Source: Hermatobates lingyangjiaoensis (lineage: Eukaryota > Arthropoda > Insecta > Hemiptera > Hermatobatidae). Taken from it: a stretch of DNA of 64,000 nucleotides. The position numbers and the translations under genes are program-made. Numbering within the stretch: the first letter of the stretch is position 1; the number at the start of each line of letters is the position of its first letter. Positions 48,401 through 57,610 of this stretch are shown here, piece by piece. The stretch lies in contig JAPFBL010000166.1 of the NCBI GenBank assembly GCA_026182355.1, positions 558,001-622,000 of the forward strand. Direction: 5' to 3'. A model generated the notes under the pieces. The model was given only the letters and a program-made list of their open reading frames with translations, made no database searches and was not told where the DNA came from.

Positions 48401-51400
48401 CATTTAGTATAAGATAAACACACAAAGAAGTAGAAAGAAAAATGCAATTTCTGTGAACTTAGTTTGTTGAACATATATACAAAAATATAAAATTAAAAAT
48501 GAATAAAAATTTACATTAATTACAAAAGAGGTATAAGAGAGCTTGAATTGACCTTGCTAATGTTTTATACAACAATTTAAGGCTTTTTAGCCTATCAGAT
48601 TACAGAATGTAATAAATAATATGTAAATACAAAGGTTGTAATGTTAGAGTTAATAATGTATCATTGACTAATAAGAAGCAAGAGGAATAACTACTACACG
48701 ATATCTGCCAGTGCTCAGATGTGGTAAGATAAATCTCCAACCAACATTTCAGAAGGAATGCACGACTATTAGATCTGTGTAAACACCAAATTAATTAAAA
48801 GTGCAAACTTTACTTTTCTACTTTTAGTAGAAGAATGAAGTCCTTCATTGCTTACTCCCTATTACTTTCTCACACTATCTCTGTCACTGTCTCTCTGTCA
48901 GTTCCCTCTCTAACTCATTTTTTCTTGCTCTCTCTCTTTCTCTCGTGTCACTCTCTCTCACCCTCTACCATACTCTCTCTCTCTCACTCTAAAATTCCAA
49001 ATTATTTTTACTAATTTATGAGCATCACTACATTTCCAAATATATTCACTTTCATAAAAAAAAAAGAACTCATGAATTCCACTACAACTTATATTCTTTA
49101 CATGGTGGGTTTTCTCAATAATCCAAGTATATATAGAATGGTATAATAAAAAGGTTATTCTATAAACATTTATACTAAATCCATCTAGTGTGTTCATTTA
49201 ACTTAAACTATACTGTTATATTCTTTCAAACAAATATATTTATCATAGCTTGCCTCTCTAGGAATTAACATCCATTCCTGATACGAACTGATGTAAAAAA
49301 TATTGAAGACAGTCTGATTCATTATATATATATCATTACAATTAAAAGTAATATACACAAAAAAGGGTAAAATGGTTGTCGAATCGGAATAATTATTTGT
49401 TAAGAAAAAATTAAGAATGCAAAATCATGCTTAATCTTTTAAAAGAACTTAATATGATTTGGGGAGACAAGGAGTCCTTTGTTAAAGCATATTAAGAATA
49501 TAAATTATGCAATTAAATGGGAGTATTCTAAGGAGCTTATTTTTCTATCTTCAGATGTTAAAACTAACATAGTAGAAGTGCCTCAATTGCAAGTAATGTT
49601 GAAACTCTCATCAACTGAAGCCAGACCTCTTTAAGTTGGAAACATTTTTAATTGAGGGTGTATTTAAATAAATTGGACATCTTGGTAATTTGCAACTGAA
49701 TAATATGAACTTCAATTGTACTGATGATTCTCCCCCTGTAAACTAGAGCTTCCTTTTTATTTGTGCATTTTAATATTTTTTTTCCTATATTTCTCTTGAA
49801 GAATATTCAATTCTGATTTTCTTCTATTACATTGTCTTTTTTTTTAAATATGTGCCTCTATTAGTTAGTTTATATATTTGTTATACATACAATATATATA
49901 TAACAAATATAGTTTGATATATTTGAATCCCTTTGACAACCAAGGCTCAGTTTAGTTGAAGCCAATGTTAAAGGATTCATACAGAGTACAGTGAGTCAGT
50001 GAACGCAGTTTCAGGAAGTGCCGCAGAAGTACTGACATTGATAAGGTTAGAACGATTATTCAAAGGGGATTACAGTAAGGTAGTCAAGAATCAATTTTAC
50101 ACTTTCCTTCTTGTTAAATTGACTCCCATCTATTTTATTCTTTACATGCAGCGTTGTATGTGGCAAAAGTACTAGTCATCAACCGTCCCTAGCTTTCCCT
50201 TTCTTATCTCTCTGCATGACGGATCTAACAAAAAATTAGAAACTGCAAGTGTGTGTTTTTAATTTATCTACATACTTTGTTTATTTTAAATTTTAGTTGG
50301 CTGTTTCGAAAAATTCTTTTTTACGGAGTATGTATATTTTTTGGAGCAGGCTTTCTTTGATATATACTTCATTAAATTCTTTCTGGATTTTATTTTTTAT
50401 CACATTTCTATATAGCTTTTCTTTTATCTATAAAACAACATTTGTATCCGTTGTTTTAAATTTGAAGGTATTCCAAAGAATTCAAATAACAATCTATATG
50501 TGTGAATGTGTTTGAGTTCTCGTTAAAAGACAGTTGATGTAAACTTACTTGACACTGCTGCCTTCGTAGCTGCGTATAAAGTCAGGAATGGCAGAGGTGA
50601 GAACGCACTCAACGAGGACATAGACAGAATGTGACCAGAGTTCCGCTTCCTCATGCCAGGCAGGAAAGTCATACTCATCTAAAAATTTGTTCTATTAATA
50701 ATATTCTAGTTATGCTTTACTAAATAAACAATATTTGTATCATATTTGTATTAAATATTCTGTTATATTTATGAACAGTATTTAATGAGCTCAGTAGCAA
50801 AAATGAGGCATTTTTTATGGAGATTATTGGGATAAAGTTGTTATTTTATTATAAGCATCTCTCTTCATTTCTTACTCACTCTTCTCTTTCTCTCTATCCC
50901 TCCAACCTTCACCCTGTCACTATTGTTCTTCTCTATCTCTCTCTCACACAACACACACACACACAACAAACCCTCTCTCTCGTTCTCTCTCTTCATGTTT
51001 TACACATATTGCTTCATAATTACTCTAATTTATATATATGTCTCATATTTTCTACTCTCCCCTCCTCTTTTCTAAGATTTCTAACTATTTCTTTCTCCAT
51101 TCATCTTTCATTTAAGATGGTCCACTGATAAAGTAATTTGTTTTCTTGAATGAATAATGTTTACGATTTCTTCTTTTTTTTCATAGAAGAGGAAAAAATG
51201 TTTTGGACATACAAAACATACAATTTATATGTGAAGAAGATTTATGTACGAACATAAAATTTATAAAGTTTCTGATTCCAAGTATGTTACGTTTTCGTTA
51301 AAACTCTGTTCTCCAAATAAATATGAGTTGGGGCAAGATGTATGATATCAACTCTCAAGGAGCAAGACTCCTCATTTAATATCAACTCTCAAGGAGCAAG

Positions 51401-54374
51401 ACTCCTCATTTAATATCAACTCTCAAGGAGCAAGACTCCTCATTTAATATCAACTCTCAAGGAGCAAGACTCCTCATTTAATATCAACTCTCAAGGAGCA
51501 AGACTCCTCATTTAATATCAACTCTCAAGGAGCAAGACTCCTCATTTAATATCAACTCTCAAGGAGCAAGACTCCTCATTTAATAGCAACTCTCAAGGAG
51601 CAAGACTCCTCATTTAATATCAACTCTCAAGAAGCAAGACTCCTCATTTAATATCAACTCTCAAGGAGCAAGACTCCTCATTTAATATCAACTCTCAAGG
51701 AGCAAGACTCCTCATTTAATATCAACTCTGTTTCGTAGTATAACAAAAATCCATAAAATCCAAGTGAGTTCTCCTTGTAGTAATAGTCCTTGAATTGATT
51801 CAAAAAATGTACATAAATAGAAACTACATTTAATGATGGTATCATTAACATGCTTTAAGTAATTTCGATGACTTAATGACGTTCTAATGAAAATCGCATT
51901 GTTTATTATAGAAAGACTAATGATCAGTGTAGGACTCCAATAAATCAGTATTCACAAATTAATTAATTTGCTATAATCTCTAGTTTAATCACATTGACTA
52001 ATTTGCATGATGTTTTAGCACTTGTCTAATAATAGCACTGAGGTAAGCGATAGTTGTAATAAATACGAGACACATTGGCTCCAGAACCTAAGCGTATTTA
52101 GTTTTAAGCACTGAACAAGCGATGCTTGTTTGTCTTTGATGTGGTTTTCCGCAGTCTTTACGATTTCACAGACTTACCCTCTCATGTTACTCATTTACCT
52201 TTGCGTAGAGGCTCCTAAACAATTAATTGAACATTCCTTCCTTATTATACTCCTTATTCCTTCCTTATTAAATTAACAAAATTTAATTCTCATAAATATA
52301 GATTTATATAAACATTGATATCATAATTATATAAAATCTATTTCACCAGTTATATTCAAACAATTATTGAACTTTCATAAAAAAAAAATTAAAAAAATAT
52401 AGCAAAATTAATGGGTATTAATAATTTAAAATTTTATAAAAAATTATGAGTATTATAGGAAATATATAATTCTCAACTGAAAATAGCAATTATTTAATAT
52501 TTATAAAAATAAAAATGAGCAATATAAGATAAAGCTTTTATTTTAGATCTGATTTGAACTACATAAATACATGTTTTAATAACTGAACAAGAGAAAGAAA
52601 ATAAAAAAATGGTCTGGATCTTTCAAACAAGTAACTTGTCATTGTGAAAGTCACATGATCAGTTGAACATTCAAACAAACCTTAAATGAGGCTCAGACGA
52701 GGATTAGTTATTTCGTCAAACGATGTTATTCCCACTCTTCAATTTCATCCTGTGGTTGCGAAATTGGATTTTTGTTTCACATGTTAATCACATATCTTAT
52801 TTAATATATGCATACAATACAAAAGAGGATAAGATTAGTTACAACTTACACAACAATAAACACTGATAAGAAAAATTTTCCAGCAAACGAACAAACATGA
52901 ATACGGATGCAATATTTATATATATTCTTAAAATAATCTGACATATAGAAATAAACGTAACAAATGACTCACTATTCAATATTATGACCGTTATAGTGGG
53001 CGTCCTCACGATAAACACTTGAAATAACCATCAATGATCGAAGTACAATATGAAATGGGGAAGAAAGACTAAAGCGGTTTTCGTCAGAGTCAAAAACCCA
53101 ACCAACAGTTGGGTTTTTGACTCTGACGAAGACCTCTTGTTACGGTTGAAAGATCTTAGTCTTTTTTCTCCATTTCATATTGTGGTTTGATCATTGATAT
53201 ATACACCTATAGTTTGGTTTGAATAAGCTGGTCTGAGAATATATCTCACAATTCCCTTTTTTGTCTTTTTTAGATGTTAATATGTGTATATACATATCGT
53301 TATCCCATATAATCGGTACTACTGTAGCATGCAAAAAGTTTTAAGCCAATATGGAATGAGATGCTGACCCAGTAGTGACTGAGAATGTTGACATCATAAA
53401 AGCCGCGTACTTCCTTTTCGGACCAGTCGTCAATGCAGGTGGCCATGACTAGAGCGGCGTTGTTAACGAGGATGTCAACCGGTCCCATTTGAGTCTCAAC
53501 TTGCGCCTTCAGAGCTTGCACTTCCTCTAGCTTCCCGACGTTGGTCACATACCCCTTAGCCTCGCCTCCTTCCTGCTTGATCATTTCTACCTGTCTCCAT
53601 GTTATTCACTTTATTTATGTCCACGCAAGCTATCTTAGCTCCTAATCTTGCTAACTTCAAAGCTAGTTGCCTTCCTATTCCTCTTCCTGCACCTGTAACC
53701 TAATCAAAACGTATTAATTGTTATTAACATTTTTTTTAAAACATTTATTTTGTAATAATAAATTCAATATTTTTTTTGTTAATTTGAGATTCAGTTGTAC
53801 CTTGAGATACGAGTTTAATCCCTTCCAGGCCTGAGCTCAGATTCCAAAAACACGTTTTCCAAAAAATTATTTCCCGTTTGAAAAACTAGAAATAGACTTA
53901 ATCCGTTCCAACGCTTTAAAACATTTACAACTTACCTCATAAAACTCCCATAACTATTTTATGTACTATGCAGTACAGTATATATATATGAATGTTAAAC
54001 ACCATTATAACTAACAATTTGAAATAAAAGAAATAAGTTATTAATGCAATCAAAAATGAATATTGTTCTCTTACCATAGGATTCTTGTTTTGACAGACTC
54101 GCAAGTCAAGCCCGAGTTTCATAATTTAGCTCGGATTTCAAGACAAAATTCAGCTCGAATTTGGCCTTCGATTCCTCAAAAATTCGTATATTAAGCGGCT
54201 TGTATTTCAAGGTACACTGTAGTTTGGCAGATTAGAGATAGATAGACATTGTTACATGATGTTAAATGCTAACAAAATGAATAACATCCTAATTTATATA
54301 CATAATCAGTCACACATAAAATAGTGTGCAGGTGATTGAGTGTTTTGTGTGTGTGTGTGTGTGTGTGTGTGAGA

Positions 54375-54410
<36 letters not shown>

Positions 54411-55317
54411 GTGCGATTTCGTGACTGCATCAGTGGTAATGTTTGTATATATGTGCTTACTAGTGAGTTTTTCAGACCTGGGTAAGGTTACAGTTACATT
54501 AATTTACCATTGAGTTTATATTTTTTTTAGTCATATTTTGTAATGAAATATTTCTTAGTTATATTTTTTCCACACATATGGAAGTTAAATATGTATAATA
54601 ATTCCTGAAATAATTACACTTATTTATTCAAACACTAATAATGAATATAATTTTACTTATTTGTAACATATATCAAACCATTGTTGTTTACATTAATATA
54701 TTTACTTGTCTACTTCATTTATAGATTATTAATGTTTGTCAATGTTATGCATAGTCTTATTATTATTTAATTATTTTTCGTGAAATCTCTAATCTAGACT
54801 TTCGATAAGTCAATATGATGTCTCTAGTTGTTGAAGTTCTGGTTGTATCTAGTACATTTGGCAAGAATGGGTACAAGGAAACGAGTTGGTGATGTTATGA
54901 GAATCTGAAATTATTAAATAGTCACTTTGTGTTTCTAAGGAACTCTGCTGTATTAAATAACAGCTGTTGATTTTTAAAAAAGAAATATAAATATAGAAAT
55001 ATTAAAATAAATATAAATCATTTAGATTGATATTAGTATAAAACATTTTGTGCTAAAAATATCATATATTTCATTTTTTTCACATAAATACAAATACTTA
55101 CAATAACGAGTTTATTTTTGACTGATTTTTTTTTCTTAAACATCCAGCTGAATAGACAAATTATGGAGACTGGTAGAATTGCTACTGAAGTGATGATCAC
55201 AGCCAAGAGTAGCTCCAGAACGGATAATATGCTGTTTTTTTCAACCTCTTCAGCTGGTTTTCTGAGATCTCTTTTCTCTGTTTCGTCTACCACTGCATTT
55301 TCGTATTGTATACCCAT
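38752..55317 (-). CDS. Membrane-anchored SDR16C-type dehydrogenase, six coding exons
   Basis: Assembled by eye from six exons with matching phases (0, 0, 1, 2, 2) and GT-AG introns of about 1.4, 2.7, 4.5, 3.5 and 3.4 kb. Product is about 348 residues, normal for retinol dehydrogenase 10 / HSD17B11-13 / SDR16C5 relatives, which oxidise or reduce retinoids or steroids at ER or lipid-droplet membranes. Visible features: hydrophobic anchor about 30-58; NAD(P)-binding VTGAGRGIG 73-81; NNAA at 151-154 where NNAG is usual; catalytic N176, S204, Y217 and K221 (YAATK); C-terminal PR and LPTKAV blocks. One extra base at 53590-53591, after residue 108, breaks the frame, so this copy is a pseudogene or the base is an assembly error. 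Substrate cannot be read from sequence. The class call is firm, the subfamily likely. Confidence 0.88.
39280..39350 (+). repeat. Family C repeat, single arm (intron 5)
   Basis: Reads TTACGGTTGAAAGACCTTAG, then CCCATTTCTTATTGTGG and TTTGATC, into (TA)n. After GAAA, GAC/GTC can pair around CTTA, followed by TT. Confidence 0.65.
39351..39428. repeat. (TA)n microsatellite
   Basis: About 78 bp of TA with one TG interruption. A (TTA)n-like tract follows at 39465-39545. Confidence 0.93.
39595..39797 (+). repeat. Family G repeat with hammerhead-like motif (intron 5)
   Basis: GC-richer head, then CCGATGA (39700-39706), C, stem GAC/GTC around GGAT, GAAATATCGA, a T-rich tail and terminal (TA)n at 39776-39797. 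Same layout as 8540-8706. Confidence 0.6.
40556..40624. repeat. 12-bp tandem repeat, about 6 copies
   Basis: The unit AAGGTACCTCTT alternates GTACC and GTGCC; each unit contains a GGTACC palindrome or near-palindrome. Confidence 0.9.
40908..41120. repeat. Family A fold-back, diverged (intron 5)
   Basis: The left side CAGTCTTCAGGAGAAAAGAGAG is roughly mirrored by CCTCTCTCTTTTCTTCTTAAAACGG at 41042-41066. A GC-richer spacer of about 100 bp contains CCTGAAGACG. Confidence 0.6.
41145..41492. repeat. Nested palindrome: family C ends around another fold-back
   Basis: Outer parts are diverged family C. The inner arms at about 41220-41284 and 41315-41378 are reverse complements (GAGAAGAGTGGGATGCAAGAG against TCTTACATCCCACTTTTCTC). 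The inner arm sequence also occurs alone at 34325-34370. A (TA)n closes the right side. Confidence 0.7.
41527..41704. repeat. Family B subfamily, near-perfect palindrome
   Basis: Arms 41527-41599 and 41632-41704 are 73 bp with about two mismatches around a 32-bp spacer, with (TA)n-type flanks on both sides. On the plus strand the spacer supplies TTTGGAAA, then GATTTT/AAAATC around AAAT, running into GAAACGTCGGC. The box is degenerate but the stem is perfect. Confidence 0.92.
41730..41912. repeat. Family C palindrome with hammerhead-like motif
   Basis: The arm at 41730-41772 is the reverse complement of 41811-41856 with few mismatches. The loop holds CTGGCGA (41782-41788), A, stem GACCG/CGGTT around CTTGTTA, and GAAA (41807-41810). 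A CACGTGTTTATGTG hairpin end and (TA)n follow on the right. Confidence 0.88.
42281..42394 (-). CDS. SDR gene, coding exon 5
   Basis: Acceptor TTGTTCCAG, joined in phase 2. It encodes [20 protein letters not shown] and [17 protein letters not shown], matching the 'ADxIVDALL...IPR' block of SDR16C proteins. The donor GTACGT (42275-42280) leaves phase 2. The 29-bp minisatellite begins about 100 bp upstream of this acceptor. Confidence 0.82.
42495..42784. repeat. 29-bp minisatellite, 10 copies
   Basis: The unit ATTCTACTCAAGCTTAATGA plus ATGGTAGTA is repeated head to tail almost without change (one AAGC to GAGC variant). It ends about 390 to 100 bp upstream of exon 5 on the transcribed strand. 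Confidence 0.97.
43387..43463. other. Two adjacent perfect hairpins (intron 4)
   Basis: AAATACCCTTGTGTAAGGGGTATTT (43387-43411) and CAAGTATCC...GGATACTTG (43435-43461) each fold back. No protein frame. Function unknown. Confidence 0.5.
44878..45111. repeat. 78-bp tandem repeat, 3 copies (intron 4)
   Basis: Units start AAAATTTTAGGTCAAATAATG at 44878, 44956 and 45034, with few differences. The period is a multiple of three, so one minus-strand frame stays open across all three and gives a 26-residue repeat. I judge this to be coincidental in an intron. Confidence 0.9.
45225..45570. repeat. Degenerate tandem repeat, about 60-70 bp period
   Basis: Words such as AGCGTGA, TTAGTACCGA/CAA, ACGTAAT and CATGAAATC recur in order about five times with strong divergence. 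Confidence 0.5.
45655..45830 (+). mobile_element. SINE body without tRNA head
   Basis: Shares with the 19265 SINE the words GTTAAACTGTCGGTCCC, GATGTCAGGTACTCGTTAAA, CTTGAATTAGG and TTAGGACTCCCA. The tRNA-like head is absent. It lies under 100 bp from the exon 4 donor, inside intron 4. Confidence 0.75.
45925..46048 (-). CDS. SDR gene, coding exon 4
   Basis: Acceptor T10AG at 46049-46050. The split codon ATG joins exon 3, then [20 protein letters not shown] and [12 protein letters not shown], the segment after the catalytic lysine that shapes the substrate pocket. A second AG nine bases inside (TTTTCAG) would remove three residues; the first AG gives the family spacing. The donor is GTACCT, phase 2. 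Confidence 0.85.
46932..47462. mobile_element. MITE-like element with degenerate terminal inverted repeats
   Basis: The left end TACAGCCATCCTCAGTTATC and the inverted right end TACATTCATCCCTCGCTAAT pair imperfectly. Both ends carry CGCGGT/GCGAT-type words inward. About 530 bp, no frame, possible TA target. Class not assigned. Confidence 0.45.
48830..48990. repeat. CT-rich simple-sequence tract (intron 3)
   Basis: Pyrimidine-rich on the plus strand with CTCTCT and GTCACT words, similar to 26755-26895 and 50860-51000. Confidence 0.7.
50549..50678 (-). CDS. SDR gene, coding exon 3 (catalytic Ser, Tyr, Lys)
   Basis: Acceptor TTTTTAG, then 43 codons reading [20 protein letters not shown], then S204 and YAATK (Y217, K221). 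It ends one base into a codon at a perfect GTAAGT donor (50543-50548). The FLP, GHI and YxxxK spacing matches the SDR16C group. Confidence 0.88.
50850..51010. repeat. CT- and CA-rich simple-sequence tract (intron 2)
   Basis: Same character as 48830-48990 with an added (CA)n. It begins about 170 bp from exon 3. Confidence 0.7.
51347..51729. repeat. 34-bp minisatellite, 11 copies (intron 2)
   Basis: The unit ATCAACTCTCAAGGAGCAAG plus ACTCCTCATTTAAT is repeated almost unchanged. Each unit contains a GGAG/CTCC hairpin. Confidence 0.97.
53005..53205. repeat. Family C palindrome, about 95-bp arms (intron 2)
   Basis: Left arm 53010-53103 and right arm 53104-53200 meet with almost no spacer at AACCCAACCAACAGTTGGGTT. 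The right arm holds CTGACGA (53123-53129), A, GACC/GGTT and GAAA (53148-53151). It lies about 170 bp downstream of exon 2 on the transcribed strand. Confidence 0.88.
53369..53699 (-). CDS. SDR gene, coding exon 2 (cofactor-binding half)
   Basis: The acceptor TTGATTAG precedes GTTACAGGTGC (VTGAG). It encodes TGAGRGIG, the acidic D of VDIN, the NNAA block and DVNILSHYW, ending after W with a weak donor GTCAGC at 53363-53368. Length 331 is one more than a multiple of three although both borders are phase 0. The conserved reading moves by one base at ACAGGTAGAA (53590-53591), between NNMET and VEMIK. Confidence 0.85.
54343..54410. repeat. (GT)n(GA)n microsatellite (intron 1)
   Basis: About 28 bp of GT followed by about 35 bp rich in GA. 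Confidence 0.93.
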
Positions 55318-55320
55318 TGT
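55102..55320 (-). CDS. SDR gene, coding exon 1 (start and membrane anchor)
   Basis: ATG at 55315-55317 in the context ACAATGG. It encodes 72 residues: an acidic/basic head, then the hydrophobic stretch [20 protein letters not shown] and following, then a lysine-rich KKKK stop-transfer and KNKLVI. The donor is GTAAGT at 55096-55101 and joins in phase 0 to VTGAG. A strong acceptor (pyrimidine run, then CAG, AG at 55321-55322) precedes ACAATGG, so the 5' UTR continues in an upstream exon. Confidence 0.85.
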
Positions 55321-55944
55321 CTGATAAAGGAAAGTTAACAGTTTTTACAATAAAGAAATATAGAATGAAATAATTAAACATAACTAAATATGTTAGATTA
55401 ACATATTTATTACTAGATATACTAATTGTGAGAAGAAAGCACTAGTGAATAATATATCATATTTTTAAAGGAAATGTTATATTATTGGTAAACTCATTTA
55501 TTCAAATGAAACTTACAAATACGTTTATGAAGTTTTACAATTTTCAAAAAAGAAATATTTGGCTTCACAGTTTTATTTAACAATTTATTAGTACCACCCT
55601 GTCCGTCCAATCAAAATTACTTTAAGAAATGTATTTAAAAGAAAAATTAATATTACTCAAACAAATTGGCTCCAAACCAATGTATCTTTTGTTTCTGAGT
55701 GTTTGTATTCCATTACAATGAGAAACAATCACTATAACAATAATATTAATAATAATACTTTTTAATCCTATAGTCAGGCGACGACCTGATGAGTAAAAAG
55801 CATTTATGCTTTTCACTCAATAGAAAATTATATTATAGACTGATCCTATTTATATTCTAAAATGCTGACTACAAAATAATATTTCAATTAAAAATTTATA
55901 TGTATATTATAATAAAACACAATACATTCACACTCTTTTTGTAG

Positions 55945-56090
55945 TGCAACTCAAACATTGATATTGTTTAATAAATCTTGAAGAGCTTTATGAGAATGCC
56001 TTTTTGTCTGAAATCTGGAAACGTTCACAGATACGAACTATTAACAGTATCTGTTTTATTCACAAGTGAACAACAATTCAATTTTTTGCT
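55945..56090 (+). repeat. Diverged repeat pair, copy 1
   Basis: Shares with 57460-57610, in order, AACATTGATATTGT, TCTTGAAG, TTTTTGTCTGAAATC, CAGATAC and GACAGTATCYGTT-like words. Confidence 0.5.
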
Positions 56091-57459
56091 ATTAAAGTGC
56101 AAGTTGGCAAGTAATATGCCTGCAGTTTACCATGTAAATTGATCGTAAACACCTCTAAGGGTGCTAAAAGTGATATTCTTAACGATGATAAAATGGTTTT
56201 ACAATCATACGAAGTATCTTGATATAGCCGTTGCTTAGCGTCCTGTGAAGTACCTTCCCACCATTGTATTTGATATCATAAAAAAACAAATCATAACTGC
56301 AATAATTGGCTGGCCTTGCAAATTTAGTCTGTTTCCGTTTTAATATGGTAAACCAGTTCAGTACTCAGAATAGCCACCTACTGTTAAATATTAAAACAAA
56401 TAAGGGTGCAATATTCTTTCAAATAGTTATCCATTTTTCAATACTCAATAAATATTATTCAATATTTATTATATTCAATATTTATCAATATTTATATTGA
56501 TTTGGCTTGATATATTTGCATAGACGAAAGTAAAAAAATTGTACACACCAGCTTCATAATAGTATTAAGTATTAAAATATTTGAAGGTGGTTTTAACCTT
56601 TCAGAACCTCCTCTATTAATCAAGCGAAGTTTTTCTGCTACATGTATTGCAGGGATTAGAGTTGAGGCAATATACTAGTGCAACACAACAATTATTGTTT
56701 TTTTTTAGGTATGGCCTATTGTAGTAAAATTCATTCTCCTTTGCTATAGCTTTCAGAAAAAGTGTGATTAATATGATAAGTGAAGGTGAAAGGATTTTCT
56801 TAATTTATTGGGTCAAAGCAGATTTTAGCAATGAAGGAAATAAAGATTTAATTCAGATCTCCTTGTGAACATGTTACAATCGCTTTCATAAGTCATATAC
56901 TGAGAATTTGGTTGAGATTGAATATCTGCAGAAATGGAAAGAAGAACGAACAATGCCAACTTCAAAAACGTATTATTTTCTAACAATACCCAGTAGGCTA
57001 CCAAATGAACACCTAGATATAAATAACCATCGTACAATTGTGCTCCTTAATGTTCACAGTAAATTCATAAGTTACTTTCTTCGTGCTAGAATTCCTGACT
57101 TAGCCATGTGTATTTCTAAAAGCTTAGTTATTCATATGCCAATATTCTTAATTGAACTGTTTAGATCAAAACAACTTTTTAATTACACATTGGTTTATAT
57201 TCCTTTGGATTGAGTTATTTCATACAGTTTTGTTCAATTAGATATCCTCTTATTTATGTTAATTATTTATTGTTTTTCATTCTATTTTGTTATTTTTTTC
57301 AAGCTAATTCTTCCTACAATTTAGTGCAACATTTTAAATATTTAATTACCCTAATATTGTTTTTAATTATACTGCACATGCAACATAAATTCTAAAAAGT
57401 TATAATAAACTCTATCTAAGGTAAAGATACTCATTTGACAGAAAAAGCATACTGGTGCC

Positions 57460-57610
57460 GTTGTCAAGTAACATTGATATTGTCTTTAATGTTAAATATG
57501 TCTTGAAGTGCTTTAAGAAAATAACTTTTGTCTGAAATCGGCAAATGCTATAAGTGATAACAGATACAAAAGATTGACAGTATCCGTTATATTCAACTTA
57601 TAGCAGATAT
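57460..57610 (+). repeat. Diverged repeat pair, copy 2
   Basis: Second copy, same strand, about 1.5 kb from the first. No gene in either. Confidence 0.5.

Noticed and set aside
51347..51729. CRISPR array
   Set aside because: Units are contiguous with no spacers, and the DNA is animal; it is a minisatellite.
56908..57213. Open run of 101 codons
   Set aside because: Overlapped by open frames on the other strand, typical of AT-rich sequence, and no family match.
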